Under the pieces are notes generated by a model. The model was not told the DNA's origin and did not search any database. It worked only from the letters and a program-made list of their open reading frames with translations. Both the position numbers and the translations under genes were made by a program. Shown here piece by piece: positions 44,748 to 51,872 of a stretch of 64,000 nucleotides of DNA. How positions within the stretch are numbered: position 1 is the first letter of the stretch; each line of letters opens with the position of its first letter. This stretch comes from Candidatus Terasakiella magnetica (GTDB taxonomy: Bacteria; Pseudomonadota; Alphaproteobacteria; Rhodospirillales; Terasakiellaceae), in NCBI RefSeq assembly GCF_900093605.1, contig NZ_FLYE01000048.1, forward strand, positions 62,001-126,000. Direction: 5' to 3'.

Positions 44748-45704
44748 TTATGGTTTCATTTTACGGCTTGCGACCCTGTCAGGTGCAGCGGCCTTGGCAA
44801 GGCCCTTATAGGCCATATAGCGCGGACGTTTGACCCCAAGGGGAAGTTCCACCGGAATGTCCCCGATTTTTTCCGTTTTAAAGAGGGCTTTATCGCGCGG
44901 GAATGTGGGTTCTACACAGCCAATGCAGGGCACACCAGCGCGGGTTTTACTGCTGGTTTTATTCCACAATTCCGTATTACAGGTGGCGTGCGTGACCGGA
45001 CCTTGACAGCCCATATTGAAAAACAGGCAGCCTTCTTGGCCAAACTCGGTCTCTTCAATGTCATATTCATGATATTCATTGCGTGTACAGCCCTGATGGA
45101 CCATGGCATTAAAATAAAGCTCTGGCTGGTTTACATCATTAAGCGCAAGTTCATTTCCACGCAACAAAGCCTGAATGACCTGCACCATGGTATGGGGGTG
45201 GGCCGGACAGCCTGAAACATTAATCACCGGATAGCCGCCACGCGCTTGCCAATCCATAGGCAACAAACCGCCCATCGCACCTTTATGATATTGCAGGCCT
45301 GTACAATCTGTCGGGTTGGGGTTTGAGGCATGCACCCCGCCATATGAAGCACACGTCCCAATGGCGATCACATGGGTGGCTTTTTGCGCCAAAGCATGGA
45401 TGATGTCTTTTTTAGGTTTGCCCCGCCACGCATCAAACATGCCGGTCCCGTTTGGCCCCATCATGATGCTGCCTTCCACACAAAGGATGGAAAGTTCTTT
45501 TTCATCATTACAGATATCGTCAATCTGTTGGGCCAGATGAGAGGTGGGTTCAACCGACAAGGAAGGATGCCACAACAAATCAACTTTGTTGCGCTCAATA
45601 AATTCGACAAAATCAGGGTCCTCAGCACAAAGCAGAGACATAGAATCCCCACTACATGACCCTGCTTGTAACCACATCAAAGATGGGTTTTCTTGTGCAC
45701 CCAT
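44748..45704 (-). CDS. [NiFe] hydrogenase small subunit, no export signal
   Basis: This 318-residue subunit starts directly with the flavodoxin-like fold (PSLMWLQAGSCSGDSMSLLC) and has no twin-arginine signal or C-terminal helix, so the enzyme stays in the cytoplasm. Ligands visible: proximal cluster Cys17, Cys118, Cys166; distal His203, Cys206, Cys226, Cys233; medial Cys242, Cys260, Cys263. The usual second Cys of the first CxxC is Asp20. LLWHPSLS, TGLQYHKG and SSKTRAGVPCIGC resemble group 2 (HupS/Huc/HupU-like) enzymes. Start ATG at 45704 follows GGGAGG. First gene of the operon. Confidence 0.92.
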   Translation of the reverse strand: MGAQENPSLMWLQAGSCSGDSMSLLCAEDPDFVEFIERNKVDLLWHPSLSVEPTSHLAQQIDDICNDEKELSILCVEGSIMMGPNGTGMFDAWRGKPKKDIIHALAQKATHVIAIGTCASYGGVHASNPNPTDCTGLQYHKGAMGGLLPMDWQARGGYPVINVSGCPAHPHTMVQVIQALLRGNELALNDVNQPELYFNAMVHQGCTRNEYHEYDIEETEFGQEGCLFFNMGCQGPVTHATCNTELWNKTSSKTRAGVPCIGCVEPTFPRDKALFKTEKIGDIPVELPLGVKRPRYMAYKGLAKAAAPDRVASRKMKP

Positions 45705-45719
45705 GTCACGCCTCCCGTT

Positions 45720-45747
45720 GACAGTCTCTTTTTTTTGCGGACAGTCT
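45720..45747 (-). repeat. Direct repeat in the hydrogenase promoter region
   Basis: GACAGTCT occurs at 45720-45727 and again at 45740-45747, 20 bases apart (about two helical turns), just upstream of the small-subunit ribosome-binding site. Such spacing is typical of tandem response-regulator sites; the sequence is also inside the likely leader. A clear sigma-54 promoter was not found. Confidence 0.35.
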
Positions 45748-45837
45748 TTACTTCTTACCCCTCATGATGCACTGGGAAACAAGGCATGGTCAAGCTTTGA
45801 GCAAGGTATCAGGCCGGATTAGAGCAAATAAATAACC

Positions 45838-46482
45838 CTACAGGGAATAAGGCAATGTTTTAACCATTCTGCGCATGGCATCATCAACCAGAGACGGGAG
45901 AATTTCACGATCATTTTTAAAGAGAGTCGCACTGGTCATCCCCCCAATGACACTAAAGGGGCTGAGCGGCATGGCCCCATCAGCGCGCCAAACCGTATGA
46001 GCGGCCTGCCAGAGGGGTTCATCATCTTCAAAGCGACGAATATCAAGGCGCACGCCCACATGTTTTTTCGCAGCAAACCCCACATAGTCATCACCTAAAT
46101 CATAAAGTTCCGCGACCCCGTAAAAACGGCATTTGCTATAAAGAGAATAGCGGCGGCGATCCCCTTTATGGGTGAGGTCATAGCCCTGTTTTTTCACCAT
46201 CCGCTCTCTTTTGCGCGGAAAAATTACTCGATCGACTTTTTCCCCAAGATGGCGCGCAAAGGCAATGGAGATCATTTGACCAAGCTTAGGGTCCCCCACT
46301 GACTTACTTTTCATCACACTCACACAATCCACAGGATCGCGGTGAAACAGGCCGGAAACTTTATAATTAATATCCAGTGCCTTAACCTCCCCTTTATGTG
46401 TTGAAGCATCGCGATATTGCGGGGTGACACAGGAACAAAGCAGACAGCTATATATCATTAAGGAAAAGATTGAGCGTTTCAT
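45838..46482 (-). CDS. Predicted lipoprotein of the envelope cluster
   Basis: The start at 46482 is favoured: ATG shares one base with the preceding TGA and follows GGAGGG; an earlier ATG at 46500 lacks this. The 214-residue product begins MKRSIFSLMIYSCLLCSC, a lipoprotein signal with a lipobox ending in LCSC. The mature part holds a cysteine-bearing strand (DPVDCVSVM, YSKCRFYGV) and ends DDAMRRMVKTLP, reminiscent of GNA1162/LPP-type lipoproteins, but no family can be claimed. Last gene of the thirteen-gene minus-strand cluster. Confidence 0.75.
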   Translation of the reverse strand: MKRSIFSLMIYSCLLCSCVTPQYRDASTHKGEVKALDINYKVSGLFHRDPVDCVSVMKSKSVGDPKLGQMISIAFARHLGEKVDRVIFPRKRERMVKKQGYDLTHKGDRRRYSLYSKCRFYGVAELYDLGDDYVGFAAKKHVGVRLDIRRFEDDEPLWQAAHTVWRADGAMPLSPFSVIGGMTSATLFKNDREILPSLVDDAMRRMVKTLPYSL

Positions 46483-47372
46483 CATACCCTCCATGAACAC
46501 CGTTTATAGGGCGAAAGTGCGATTATCCCAGCGTGCTTTTGACCATCAAGGTAAATATCGCGCACGACAATCTGCTGGTCTGTCATTTCATAACGTGCCT
46601 GAATGGATTTTGCCTGCATATAACGCTCGCCAATCACCGCCTTGAGCCCACCAAGAAGTGAGGCATCTACACGACGGGGAAAGATACGCACGATAATGGG
46701 GCGCTCAAGGCTTTTATGATGGCGCGATACATTGCGATAAATCCGCTCTTCACTCACAGGCAAGCGGCCTGAGGCTTGGCGCAGAAAACCGCTATAGCGA
46801 TCCATATTAATTTCCCAGCGCACACCGCGGGGCTCATCCATTCTAAAGAGGTTTCCGGCGCGATCCATCAGGGCGTTTTCCATGCCAAAACAAGCCTGAA
46901 ACTGTTTATAAAGCCCATCGCGTTTACGGGCATTTTGCGGCCATGCGATTTCAATCAACGGGCCTTTGCCATGTTCCAACACACGCAATAAAGCCCGCCC
47001 ACCCACAGCTTGTGTTTTGCTCACCACCTGAACGGTTTCTTTGGGTGCGGGTGCAGGTTGAGGTTTGGGTTGTTTTTTCACCACTGGCTTGGGTTTGGCT
47101 TGCGGTTTTTTAGCTGCCTTTTCCACGGGTTTAGGTTTTGGCGCTGCTTTATTAACCTCTTGCACTTTGGACTTTGGCGGGGCGGGAAGGATGAAAACTT
47201 GGGGGGCTGCTGCTTGGGCTTGTTCTTGCACCACCTGTTTTATTTCGCTAAGGGTTGGTTTCTTGATCTGCTTTTGCACCTGCGCTTCAGGGCTTAGCCA
47301 TAGCCAGATGATCCAGCTTGCAAAAGCAAGGGCTGCAACAATGGAAAGCTTATGGGCAAAAGGGGAAGGCAT
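46482..47372 (-). CDS. TonB/TolA-like anchored protein with Pro/Lys-rich spacer
   Basis: This 296-residue protein has one N-terminal membrane helix (about 9-27), then a long extended region rich in Pro, Lys and Ala (about 45-115, with repeats like PKPKPVEKAAKKPQAKPKP), then a folded C-terminal domain (about 120-296; GPLIEIAWPQNARKRDGLY). This is the layout of TonB and TolA, which span the periplasm and pass energy from an ExbB/ExbD-type motor. The C-terminal domain does not match TonB or TolA by eye and may be new. Located four genes from an ExbB-like gene in the same operon. Confidence 0.75.
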   Translation of the reverse strand: MPSPFAHKLSIVAALAFASWIIWLWLSPEAQVQKQIKKPTLSEIKQVVQEQAQAAAPQVFILPAPPKSKVQEVNKAAPKPKPVEKAAKKPQAKPKPVVKKQPKPQPAPAPKETVQVVSKTQAVGGRALLRVLEHGKGPLIEIAWPQNARKRDGLYKQFQACFGMENALMDRAGNLFRMDEPRGVRWEINMDRYSGFLRQASGRLPVSEERIYRNVSRHHKSLERPIIVRIFPRRVDASLLGGLKAVIGERYMQAKSIQARYEMTDQQIVVRDIYLDGQKHAGIIALSPYKRCSWRV

Positions 47373-47385
47373 TTTTCAAGTTTCC

Positions 47386-47820
47386 TTAACGGGTCATTTT
47401 TTCAGCAAACATACGTTCCATATCGGCCACCATCTGGCGCAAGGCTTTGCTGCGCTCTTTAGCCGTGCTGAGTTTTGTTTCAGCTTTTACCTCTTGTTGA
47501 ACTTCAATCGGCTTAACAACTGGCTGTGTTTCAGTTTTTCTTGAGGGTACTTTCTTGGCCTCGACCTTGGCGACTTCTACGGCTTTGGGGATCGGTGGTG
47601 GGGCTGTTGGTTTTTCGACTTTCTTCTGCTTAATCACCTTTTTTGGTTTTTCAGCGATTTGTTTTTTAGGCTCGACTTTTGGCTCAACAATTCGCTGTGC
47701 CTTAGCTTTGACTTTCTCAACGGAATGCTCCACATGCTTAGTGATATCTTTGGGCGCACCGCCTGCGATTAAATAGCCAAGGGCGAGAAAAACCGCCGCG
47801 TTAAAAATGAGATATTTCAT
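47386..47820 (-). CDS. Second TonB/TolA-like anchored protein, short
   Basis: This 144-residue protein has one N-terminal membrane helix (about 3-20) and a highly charged extended region (KPKKVIKQKKVEKPTAPPPI, then repeated VEAKK/KPIEVQQEVKAET) ending in a short helix (SKALRQMVADMERMFAEKM). It lacks a folded C-terminal domain. Its ATG overlaps the stop of the ExbB-like gene by four bases and 13 bases separate it from the longer TonB-like gene, so the three are probably made together. It may be a partial functional equivalent of ExbD/TolR or an extra energy-coupling arm. Confidence 0.7.
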   Translation of the reverse strand: MKYLIFNAAVFLALGYLIAGGAPKDITKHVEHSVEKVKAKAQRIVEPKVEPKKQIAEKPKKVIKQKKVEKPTAPPPIPKAVEVAKVEAKKVPSRKTETQPVVKPIEVQQEVKAETKLSTAKERSKALRQMVADMERMFAEKMTR

Positions 47821-48314
47821 GATCTTTCCTCCTCAGCCAGACGTTGGTGAGAGATTGATAAAAGCGCGCGCAAAATCGCTGCACTGGGCAACCCCACAAC
47901 TGTGGTTAAAAAAGCCAGTGAGAAATGTTTGGTCAGATCACCAATGATGGGCTGCACCGTTTCAGGGGTAAGTTCCTGTTCAGCCAAAGTGCCAATACCC
48001 AAACTGATGCCCAGCAAGGTAAAGGTCAAAGCCAGTGTGGACACGCCGTTTGCACCATGCAAACCCACCTCTAACCAGAAGTCCTTGCGCGCAACAAACT
48101 GTCCCATACGCACCCATGCAAAAAGAGAGATAAAAACAAGCACTGAAAAAAGCGCGACAAAAGAAACACCAAAAACTTCCAGCGTCCATTGCGCAATGGC
48201 TGTTGGTGCCATGGAGGTGGCAAAAACAGCACCAGCCAAACCAATGGAGAGCGCACCCAGCAAATAACTTAACGCGCGCGATCCACTGTCAGCCATATGA
48301 AGCAGGGAAGACAT
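47817..48314 (-). CDS. MotA/TolQ/ExbB-family proton channel protein
   Basis: ATG at 48314 follows GGAGACG and the preceding stop by one base; it gives 165 residues, starting MSSLLHMADSG. Three membrane helices are visible (about 10-33, 45-68, and the region from 95 to 155). The conserved ExbB/TolQ segment is LTFTLLGISLGIGTL and ITGD-like LTPETVQPIIGDLTKHFSLAFLTTVVGLPSAAI, with the threonine of the proton path and the small-residue helix. It is shorter than ExbB (about 240) and lacks the large cytoplasmic loop. It should form a pentameric motor core with an ExbD-like partner, here perhaps gene 54105. Confidence 0.82.
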   Translation of the reverse strand: MSSLLHMADSGSRALSYLLGALSIGLAGAVFATSMAPTAIAQWTLEVFGVSFVALFSVLVFISLFAWVRMGQFVARKDFWLEVGLHGANGVSTLALTFTLLGISLGIGTLAEQELTPETVQPIIGDLTKHFSLAFLTTVVGLPSAAILRALLSISHQRLAEEERS

Positions 48315-48315
48315 G

Positions 48316-48702
48316 TTAACGTCTCCCCACACGGGTGGACATAAGGTCATCTGTTGAAACACCAAACTGCATCAACCAATGATCCACCATTGAATGTCCT
48401 TTTTCAGCCGAGGCATGACCAAGGAAAGTGACATCATAATTTTTAAAGGCAATGCGCACGGTCTTGGTGTTTTTACCGCGCAAGGATTTATCGCGCATGA
48501 CGATGCGTTCCAGATCCACAAGGCGGCGGCGTTGGCTATCCAGTTTGGCTTGGCGCTCATCCACGCTCATATTTGCATCTAAAAACGTTTTCACGGTCAT
48601 GGAACGCTCACGCTCAAGATTTTCTAATGTGCCAGCATGGGCTTGTGTGGTTGCCATTGCCATAAGAGCAACGCCTGCAAGGATTAAAAACTTGGGTTTC
48701 AT
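48316..48702 (-). CDS. Small exported protein of unknown function
   Basis: This 128-residue protein has a clear signal peptide (MKPKFLILAGVALMAMATTQAHA, cleavage after AHA). The mature part is charged and helical (NLERERSMTVKTFLDANMSV, ERQAKLDSQRRRLVDLER) followed by a short beta section (TVRIAFKNYDVTFLG). Not recognised. The stop is one base before the ExbB-like ATG; it is probably periplasmic and part of the same apparatus. Confidence 0.7.
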   Translation of the reverse strand: MKPKFLILAGVALMAMATTQAHAGTLENLERERSMTVKTFLDANMSVDERQAKLDSQRRRLVDLERIVMRDKSLRGKNTKTVRIAFKNYDVTFLGHASAEKGHSMVDHWLMQFGVSTDDLMSTRVGRR

Positions 48703-48719
48703 GGGATTACTCCTAAAAA

Positions 48720-49628
48720 TCAGTTATTTAAGAAAAAGGACACATTCTTGGCTGGTGCCAAGGTATTTCCAACCACATCGCTATCAAGCAGTTCCTCATC
48801 CAGGCCTTCTTCAGCCAAGCTCATGGCATCAAGAGCGACAAGTTTTGCCATATAGCCAAGAATGGTTTCTTCTTGATCTAGAACTGCCAGATCGGTCTGC
48901 ACATCGGCGACCATGCGGCGCACATGTTCTTCACGGCTCAGCACAACGCCATTATCAGACATGGGTCTCTGGGTCATTTGGTGGTTATCAATGCGTGCAA
49001 CCAACTGTTCAATGGCAGTTTTATTTTGCTGATAGGCTTTTGAATATTTGCTTTCTTCCAGCTCTGGGGCTTCAAACAAACGCTGATCAACCTTTACCAG
49101 TGAAGAGTCAAAACGCTCAGCAGCCGCATTTTGCAGTTCAAGCAATTCTTCTTTTTCAGGGCTCATCGCGCCTTCTTCTTGGGACAGGCGCTGCAACATA
49201 TCGTCAAACAAACGGCGCTTGGTCAGCAGGTGCTTGCGACGCAGGTCATTGCGCTCACTCATCATGGAAAGATAGTTGCGTTTTTCGGCTAAAAACTGAT
49301 GGCGCAATTCCCCACGCACATCACCATCGGCAGTTTCAATAGCTTTTTGCAAATCCCCCAGCGTGCTGCCTTTAAGGGAGATATTTTCTTCTTTTTCAGA
49401 AATGGCACTGCCTAATTCTGAATTGGCAAAATCATGATCGATGGATTTCTTCAAATAACTTGGCGGCAATTTGACCAGACGTTCTGAGCTTTGCGGCGTC
49501 CAGTTTGGCGCACTTAAAGCCATTGTGGTTGAGCCGATCAACACAGCCCCGCCGATGAAGACCGCACCTAAAGTTAAAGCCAGACGCTTTGGTGAGGGGC
49601 GATGAATGAGTAAAGGGAGTTCAGACAT
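48720..49628 (-). CDS. Inner-membrane-anchored coiled-coil protein
   Basis: ATG at 49628 is preferred over an in-frame ATG three codons earlier because it has better spacing to AAGG; the product has 302 residues. One membrane helix at about 18-40 (LALTLGAVFIGGAVLIGSTT) is followed by a long periplasmic region of heptad-rich helices (about 75-285; EISEKEEN, LRRKHLLTKRRLFDDMLQRL, QQNKTAIEQLVARI). No family recognised. It could act as a spacer between the inner-membrane motor and outer-membrane lipoproteins. Confidence 0.72.
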   Translation of the reverse strand: MSELPLLIHRPSPKRLALTLGAVFIGGAVLIGSTTMALSAPNWTPQSSERLVKLPPSYLKKSIDHDFANSELGSAISEKEENISLKGSTLGDLQKAIETADGDVRGELRHQFLAEKRNYLSMMSERNDLRRKHLLTKRRLFDDMLQRLSQEEGAMSPEKEELLELQNAAAERFDSSLVKVDQRLFEAPELEESKYSKAYQQNKTAIEQLVARIDNHQMTQRPMSDNGVVLSREEHVRRMVADVQTDLAVLDQEETILGYMAKLVALDAMSLAEEGLDEELLDSDVVGNTLAPAKNVSFFLNN

Positions 49629-49643
49629 AACGGGCATCCTTTC

Positions 49644-50213
49644 CTAATTGCGTTCCCAATAACGAACACGGCGCAATTCTGCCTTGAGCTCATTATTCAC
49701 ATTGGCATCTGAATAGCGCCCGATGGCACCTGCGCCACGTTTGCCCAACAGCACTTCCATGGTTTGCACAAAGGAAGACCCATCGGCAAAATAGAGGTCT
49801 CGGCCTTGGAAGTTCGCACTAAATTTATCAAGGTTTTCACGCGCACTTTCCAAGTCTCCGCCTTTTAGGTGGTTTTGCACCGTGAGTGCATAGGCGCGCA
49901 TACGTTCATCAAGTGCAATATCAGCCACATCAGGGCCAAGCTTGGCTTCGCATTTTTCAATCATGCGCGCACTGGCGAGATATTTTGCCGGGTCATGCTT
50001 GGCTTGGGCTTCACCGTCCAGCTCTAGGGCATGGTCGCGGCACTCACGATATTCACGCATGGCGGAAATTTCGTTATAGCGCGCCTCGCGAAAATCAATC
50101 CCGCCGCCAAAGGAGGGCGGCTGGGTGACACAGGCATTGAGCGCCACAGTGGCACATAATAAGGAAAGGCCACTTAATGCCCGTTTCTTGTTTAATTTGG
50201 ATAAAGCAGACAT
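49644..50213 (-). CDS. Predicted lipoprotein with helical repeats
   Basis: ATG at 50213 follows GGAG by nine bases and gives 189 residues; an upstream ATG at 50228 has no ribosome-binding site. The signal LSGLSLLCATVALNAC is a good lipobox (LNAC). The mature protein is helical (YNEISAMREYRECRDHALEL, ASARMIEKCEAKLGPDVADI, GDLESARENLDKF) and resembles TPR/Sel1-like or DUF4398 proteins that bind other envelope proteins. First gene after the intergenic region that carries the 17-base shared element. Confidence 0.75.
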   Translation of the reverse strand: MSALSKLNKKRALSGLSLLCATVALNACVTQPPSFGGGIDFREARYNEISAMREYRECRDHALELDGEAQAKHDPAKYLASARMIEKCEAKLGPDVADIALDERMRAYALTVQNHLKGGDLESARENLDKFSANFQGRDLYFADGSSFVQTMEVLLGKRGAGAIGRYSDANVNNELKAELRRVRYWERN

Positions 50214-50250
50214 CCTCTTTTTCTCCATTTGTTAAGGTGCTTTACAAACC

Positions 50251-50267
50251 TTATGGAGAGGCCAGAG
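50251..50267 (-). repeat. Shared upstream element, copy 1
   Basis: TTATGGAGAGGCCAGAG (plus strand) lies 38 bases upstream of the lipoprotein start at 50213. An identical 17-base copy occurs at 55450-55466, in front of the first gene of the cluster. Only these two copies were noticed. They probably mark the same promoter or operator. Confidence 0.6.
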
Positions 50268-50295
50268 GTGTTTTTTCTAAAGAGGGGAAAAGTTT

Positions 50296-51354
50296 TTAAG
50301 GTTTTAATGTGATGAAAAGAGTGTCATGGGGCATGTCATCTGAAATATCTTCAAGCCCCATATCAGCCTTATCCAAGCTTGCAAAACAGCTGACTTCTTC
50401 CTCACCCGCAGGGGGGCCGAGCCTAATTACAAACTCGCTATCCTCAGCCCCGCTTAGCACATGGATGCGATCTGCACTTAACGGCTCAATTTTATCCATC
50501 TGATCATTAGGATAAATTTTCAGGATATCGCCATTTACCTGCTCATAAAAACAATGCACCCACGCTTGCTGGTTCACTGAGACAATCAGATTAAGCTCAT
50601 CGCCATAATAATAAATCGGCTCTTTGCCTAAATCCGAAGTCAGGGTGATCTCAAGGTCGTTTTCAACGGGCGTGAGAAGTTCAGGTGCGTCATTCTGGCT
50701 TTGTGAGAAGATAAACAGCCCCACCACACAAGCCAGTGCCACCCCGGCCATCAGCCAAAAACTCGTACTGTTTTTATCTTGTGGTCTCTGCCCAAGCCCC
50801 ATGGCTTGAAGCAGGTCATGGGTTGTTTTTAAGCTAAAGACCTCAATGCCTTTGGGTGGTTTATGTTCGGCGAGAAATTTTGCATTTTCAAGCCCTGCCC
50901 CAAAAATGATCGGTGTCCCCTTGGCGATAAACTCAGCCAGCAAAAGGGCTGAAGATTCAACCTTTTCTGCCATATGATCCACATCACCCACATTCAGGTC
51001 ATAATCCACCGTGCCGGATAACCAGACAATCAAATCGGCATTTTCAAGGTTTGAAAGCTCACATGTTTCAGACTTAAACACCGCATGGGCACCAAATACC
51101 CCAAGCTGCCAGCTTAATCCCGTGCCAATGGCTGCGCTCACATCCATGCGAAAAGCGCCTTCTTCATAAGGGCCAAATTCGCGCATGATCACCCCACTGC
51201 CCGGGCGCACAAAATCATCATAATCTGCACTGATTGGCAACACATCAGATTGACGCTGCAAACAGATCATGGATTGTGGGGCGGGCTCTGGGGTGATGCG
51301 ATCCACTAAAACAGGGCCACCCGTTGTCGCAATTAAAATGGCGATGCGTTTCAA
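50296..51354 (-). CDS. DUF4384-containing protein with a single membrane helix
   Basis: This 352-residue protein has a cytoplasmic N-terminal domain (about 1-195) that starts with a P-loop-free Rossmann-like strand (MKRIAILIATTGGPVLVDRI) and contains DADLIVWLSG-like segments, one membrane helix (about 203-222), and a C-terminal periplasmic domain (about 230-352) with YYGDELNLIVSVNQQAWVHCF and YPNDQMDKIEPLSADRIHVL, the DUF4384 pattern. DUF4384 often occurs with caspase-fold peptidases and bacterial kinases. Its ATG overlaps the stop of the next gene upstream in the operon. Confidence 0.75.
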   Translation of the reverse strand: MKRIAILIATTGGPVLVDRITPEPAPQSMICLQRQSDVLPISADYDDFVRPGSGVIMREFGPYEEGAFRMDVSAAIGTGLSWQLGVFGAHAVFKSETCELSNLENADLIVWLSGTVDYDLNVGDVDHMAEKVESSALLLAEFIAKGTPIIFGAGLENAKFLAEHKPPKGIEVFSLKTTHDLLQAMGLGQRPQDKNSTSFWLMAGVALACVVGLFIFSQSQNDAPELLTPVENDLEITLTSDLGKEPIYYYGDELNLIVSVNQQAWVHCFYEQVNGDILKIYPNDQMDKIEPLSADRIHVLSGAEDSEFVIRLGPPAGEEEVSCFASLDKADMGLEDISDDMPHDTLFITLKP

Positions 51355-51872
51355 CGCAGGAATATCTCCGTTTTAGGATCACCCAACAAGCGGGCAAGCG
51401 GTGAGTTTTTATCAATGATTGTCTGGATAACACCATTTCTGGCTGGCGGCAAATCCAGTGTCTCGCAAGCTTCATCACTGCCAAAAACTGAAAGGCTTTG
51501 CGGCATATTGCCACGTTGATCACTGAGCTCAATAATCAAATAAAGCTGATCACTTTGCGCGCGCGAGGCCTGCAAGCGAATGACGCAGCCCTCACAATGG
51601 CGCGTTGGGTAATCATCCGTGCTCGCAGCCAAGGCTTGGGGCATATGAAAATACGACATTCGCTTGAGTAAATCACGATAGGCCCGGCGCAAACCCAGTT
51701 GGGTTTTTAAGGCTTGGGCGAGCTCGTCATCTTTGCGACCTGCCACATAGGCATAAAGGCGCGAAGGGGCAATAGCCGCAGTCGTCCTATCGTTCATAAG
51801 TTCGCGAAACTGCTGTAGCTCAGCAAATTTTTCTTTTGCGGTTTCTAAATTTTCCGCTTTGATAATCGTCAT
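51351..51872 (-). CDS. Unknown cytoplasmic protein
   Basis: This 173-residue protein is not recognised. The first half is helical and basic/acidic (LETAKEKFAELQQFRELMND, then GRKDDELAQALKTQLGLRRA), weakly reminiscent of anti-sigma factor N-terminal segments. The second half is beta-rich with a CEGCVIRLQAS turn (two cysteines). No membrane helix or signal. It overlaps its neighbours by four bases on both sides (51351-51354, 51869-51872), indicating strict translational coupling in the cluster. Confidence 0.68.
   Translation of the reverse strand: MTIIKAENLETAKEKFAELQQFRELMNDRTTAAIAPSRLYAYVAGRKDDELAQALKTQLGLRRAYRDLLKRMSYFHMPQALAASTDDYPTRHCEGCVIRLQASRAQSDQLYLIIELSDQRGNMPQSLSVFGSDEACETLDLPPARNGVIQTIIDKNSPLARLLGDPKTEIFLR

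Noticed and set aside
39795-45704. Plain HupUV/HoxBC regulatory hydrogenase with HupT/HoxJ kinase
   Set aside because: The large subunit keeps a cleavable tail and a protease gene, the first CxxC is changed, and the kinase has a Rieske domain.
45705-45837. Sigma-54 promoter before the hydrogenase genes
   Set aside because: No TGGC-N9-TGC pattern with correct spacing found on the minus strand.
48452-49342. 296-codon plus-strand frame opposite two envelope-cluster genes
   Set aside because: Runs across two convincing minus-strand genes and has a low-complexity Ser/Arg/His composition with no ribosome-binding site.
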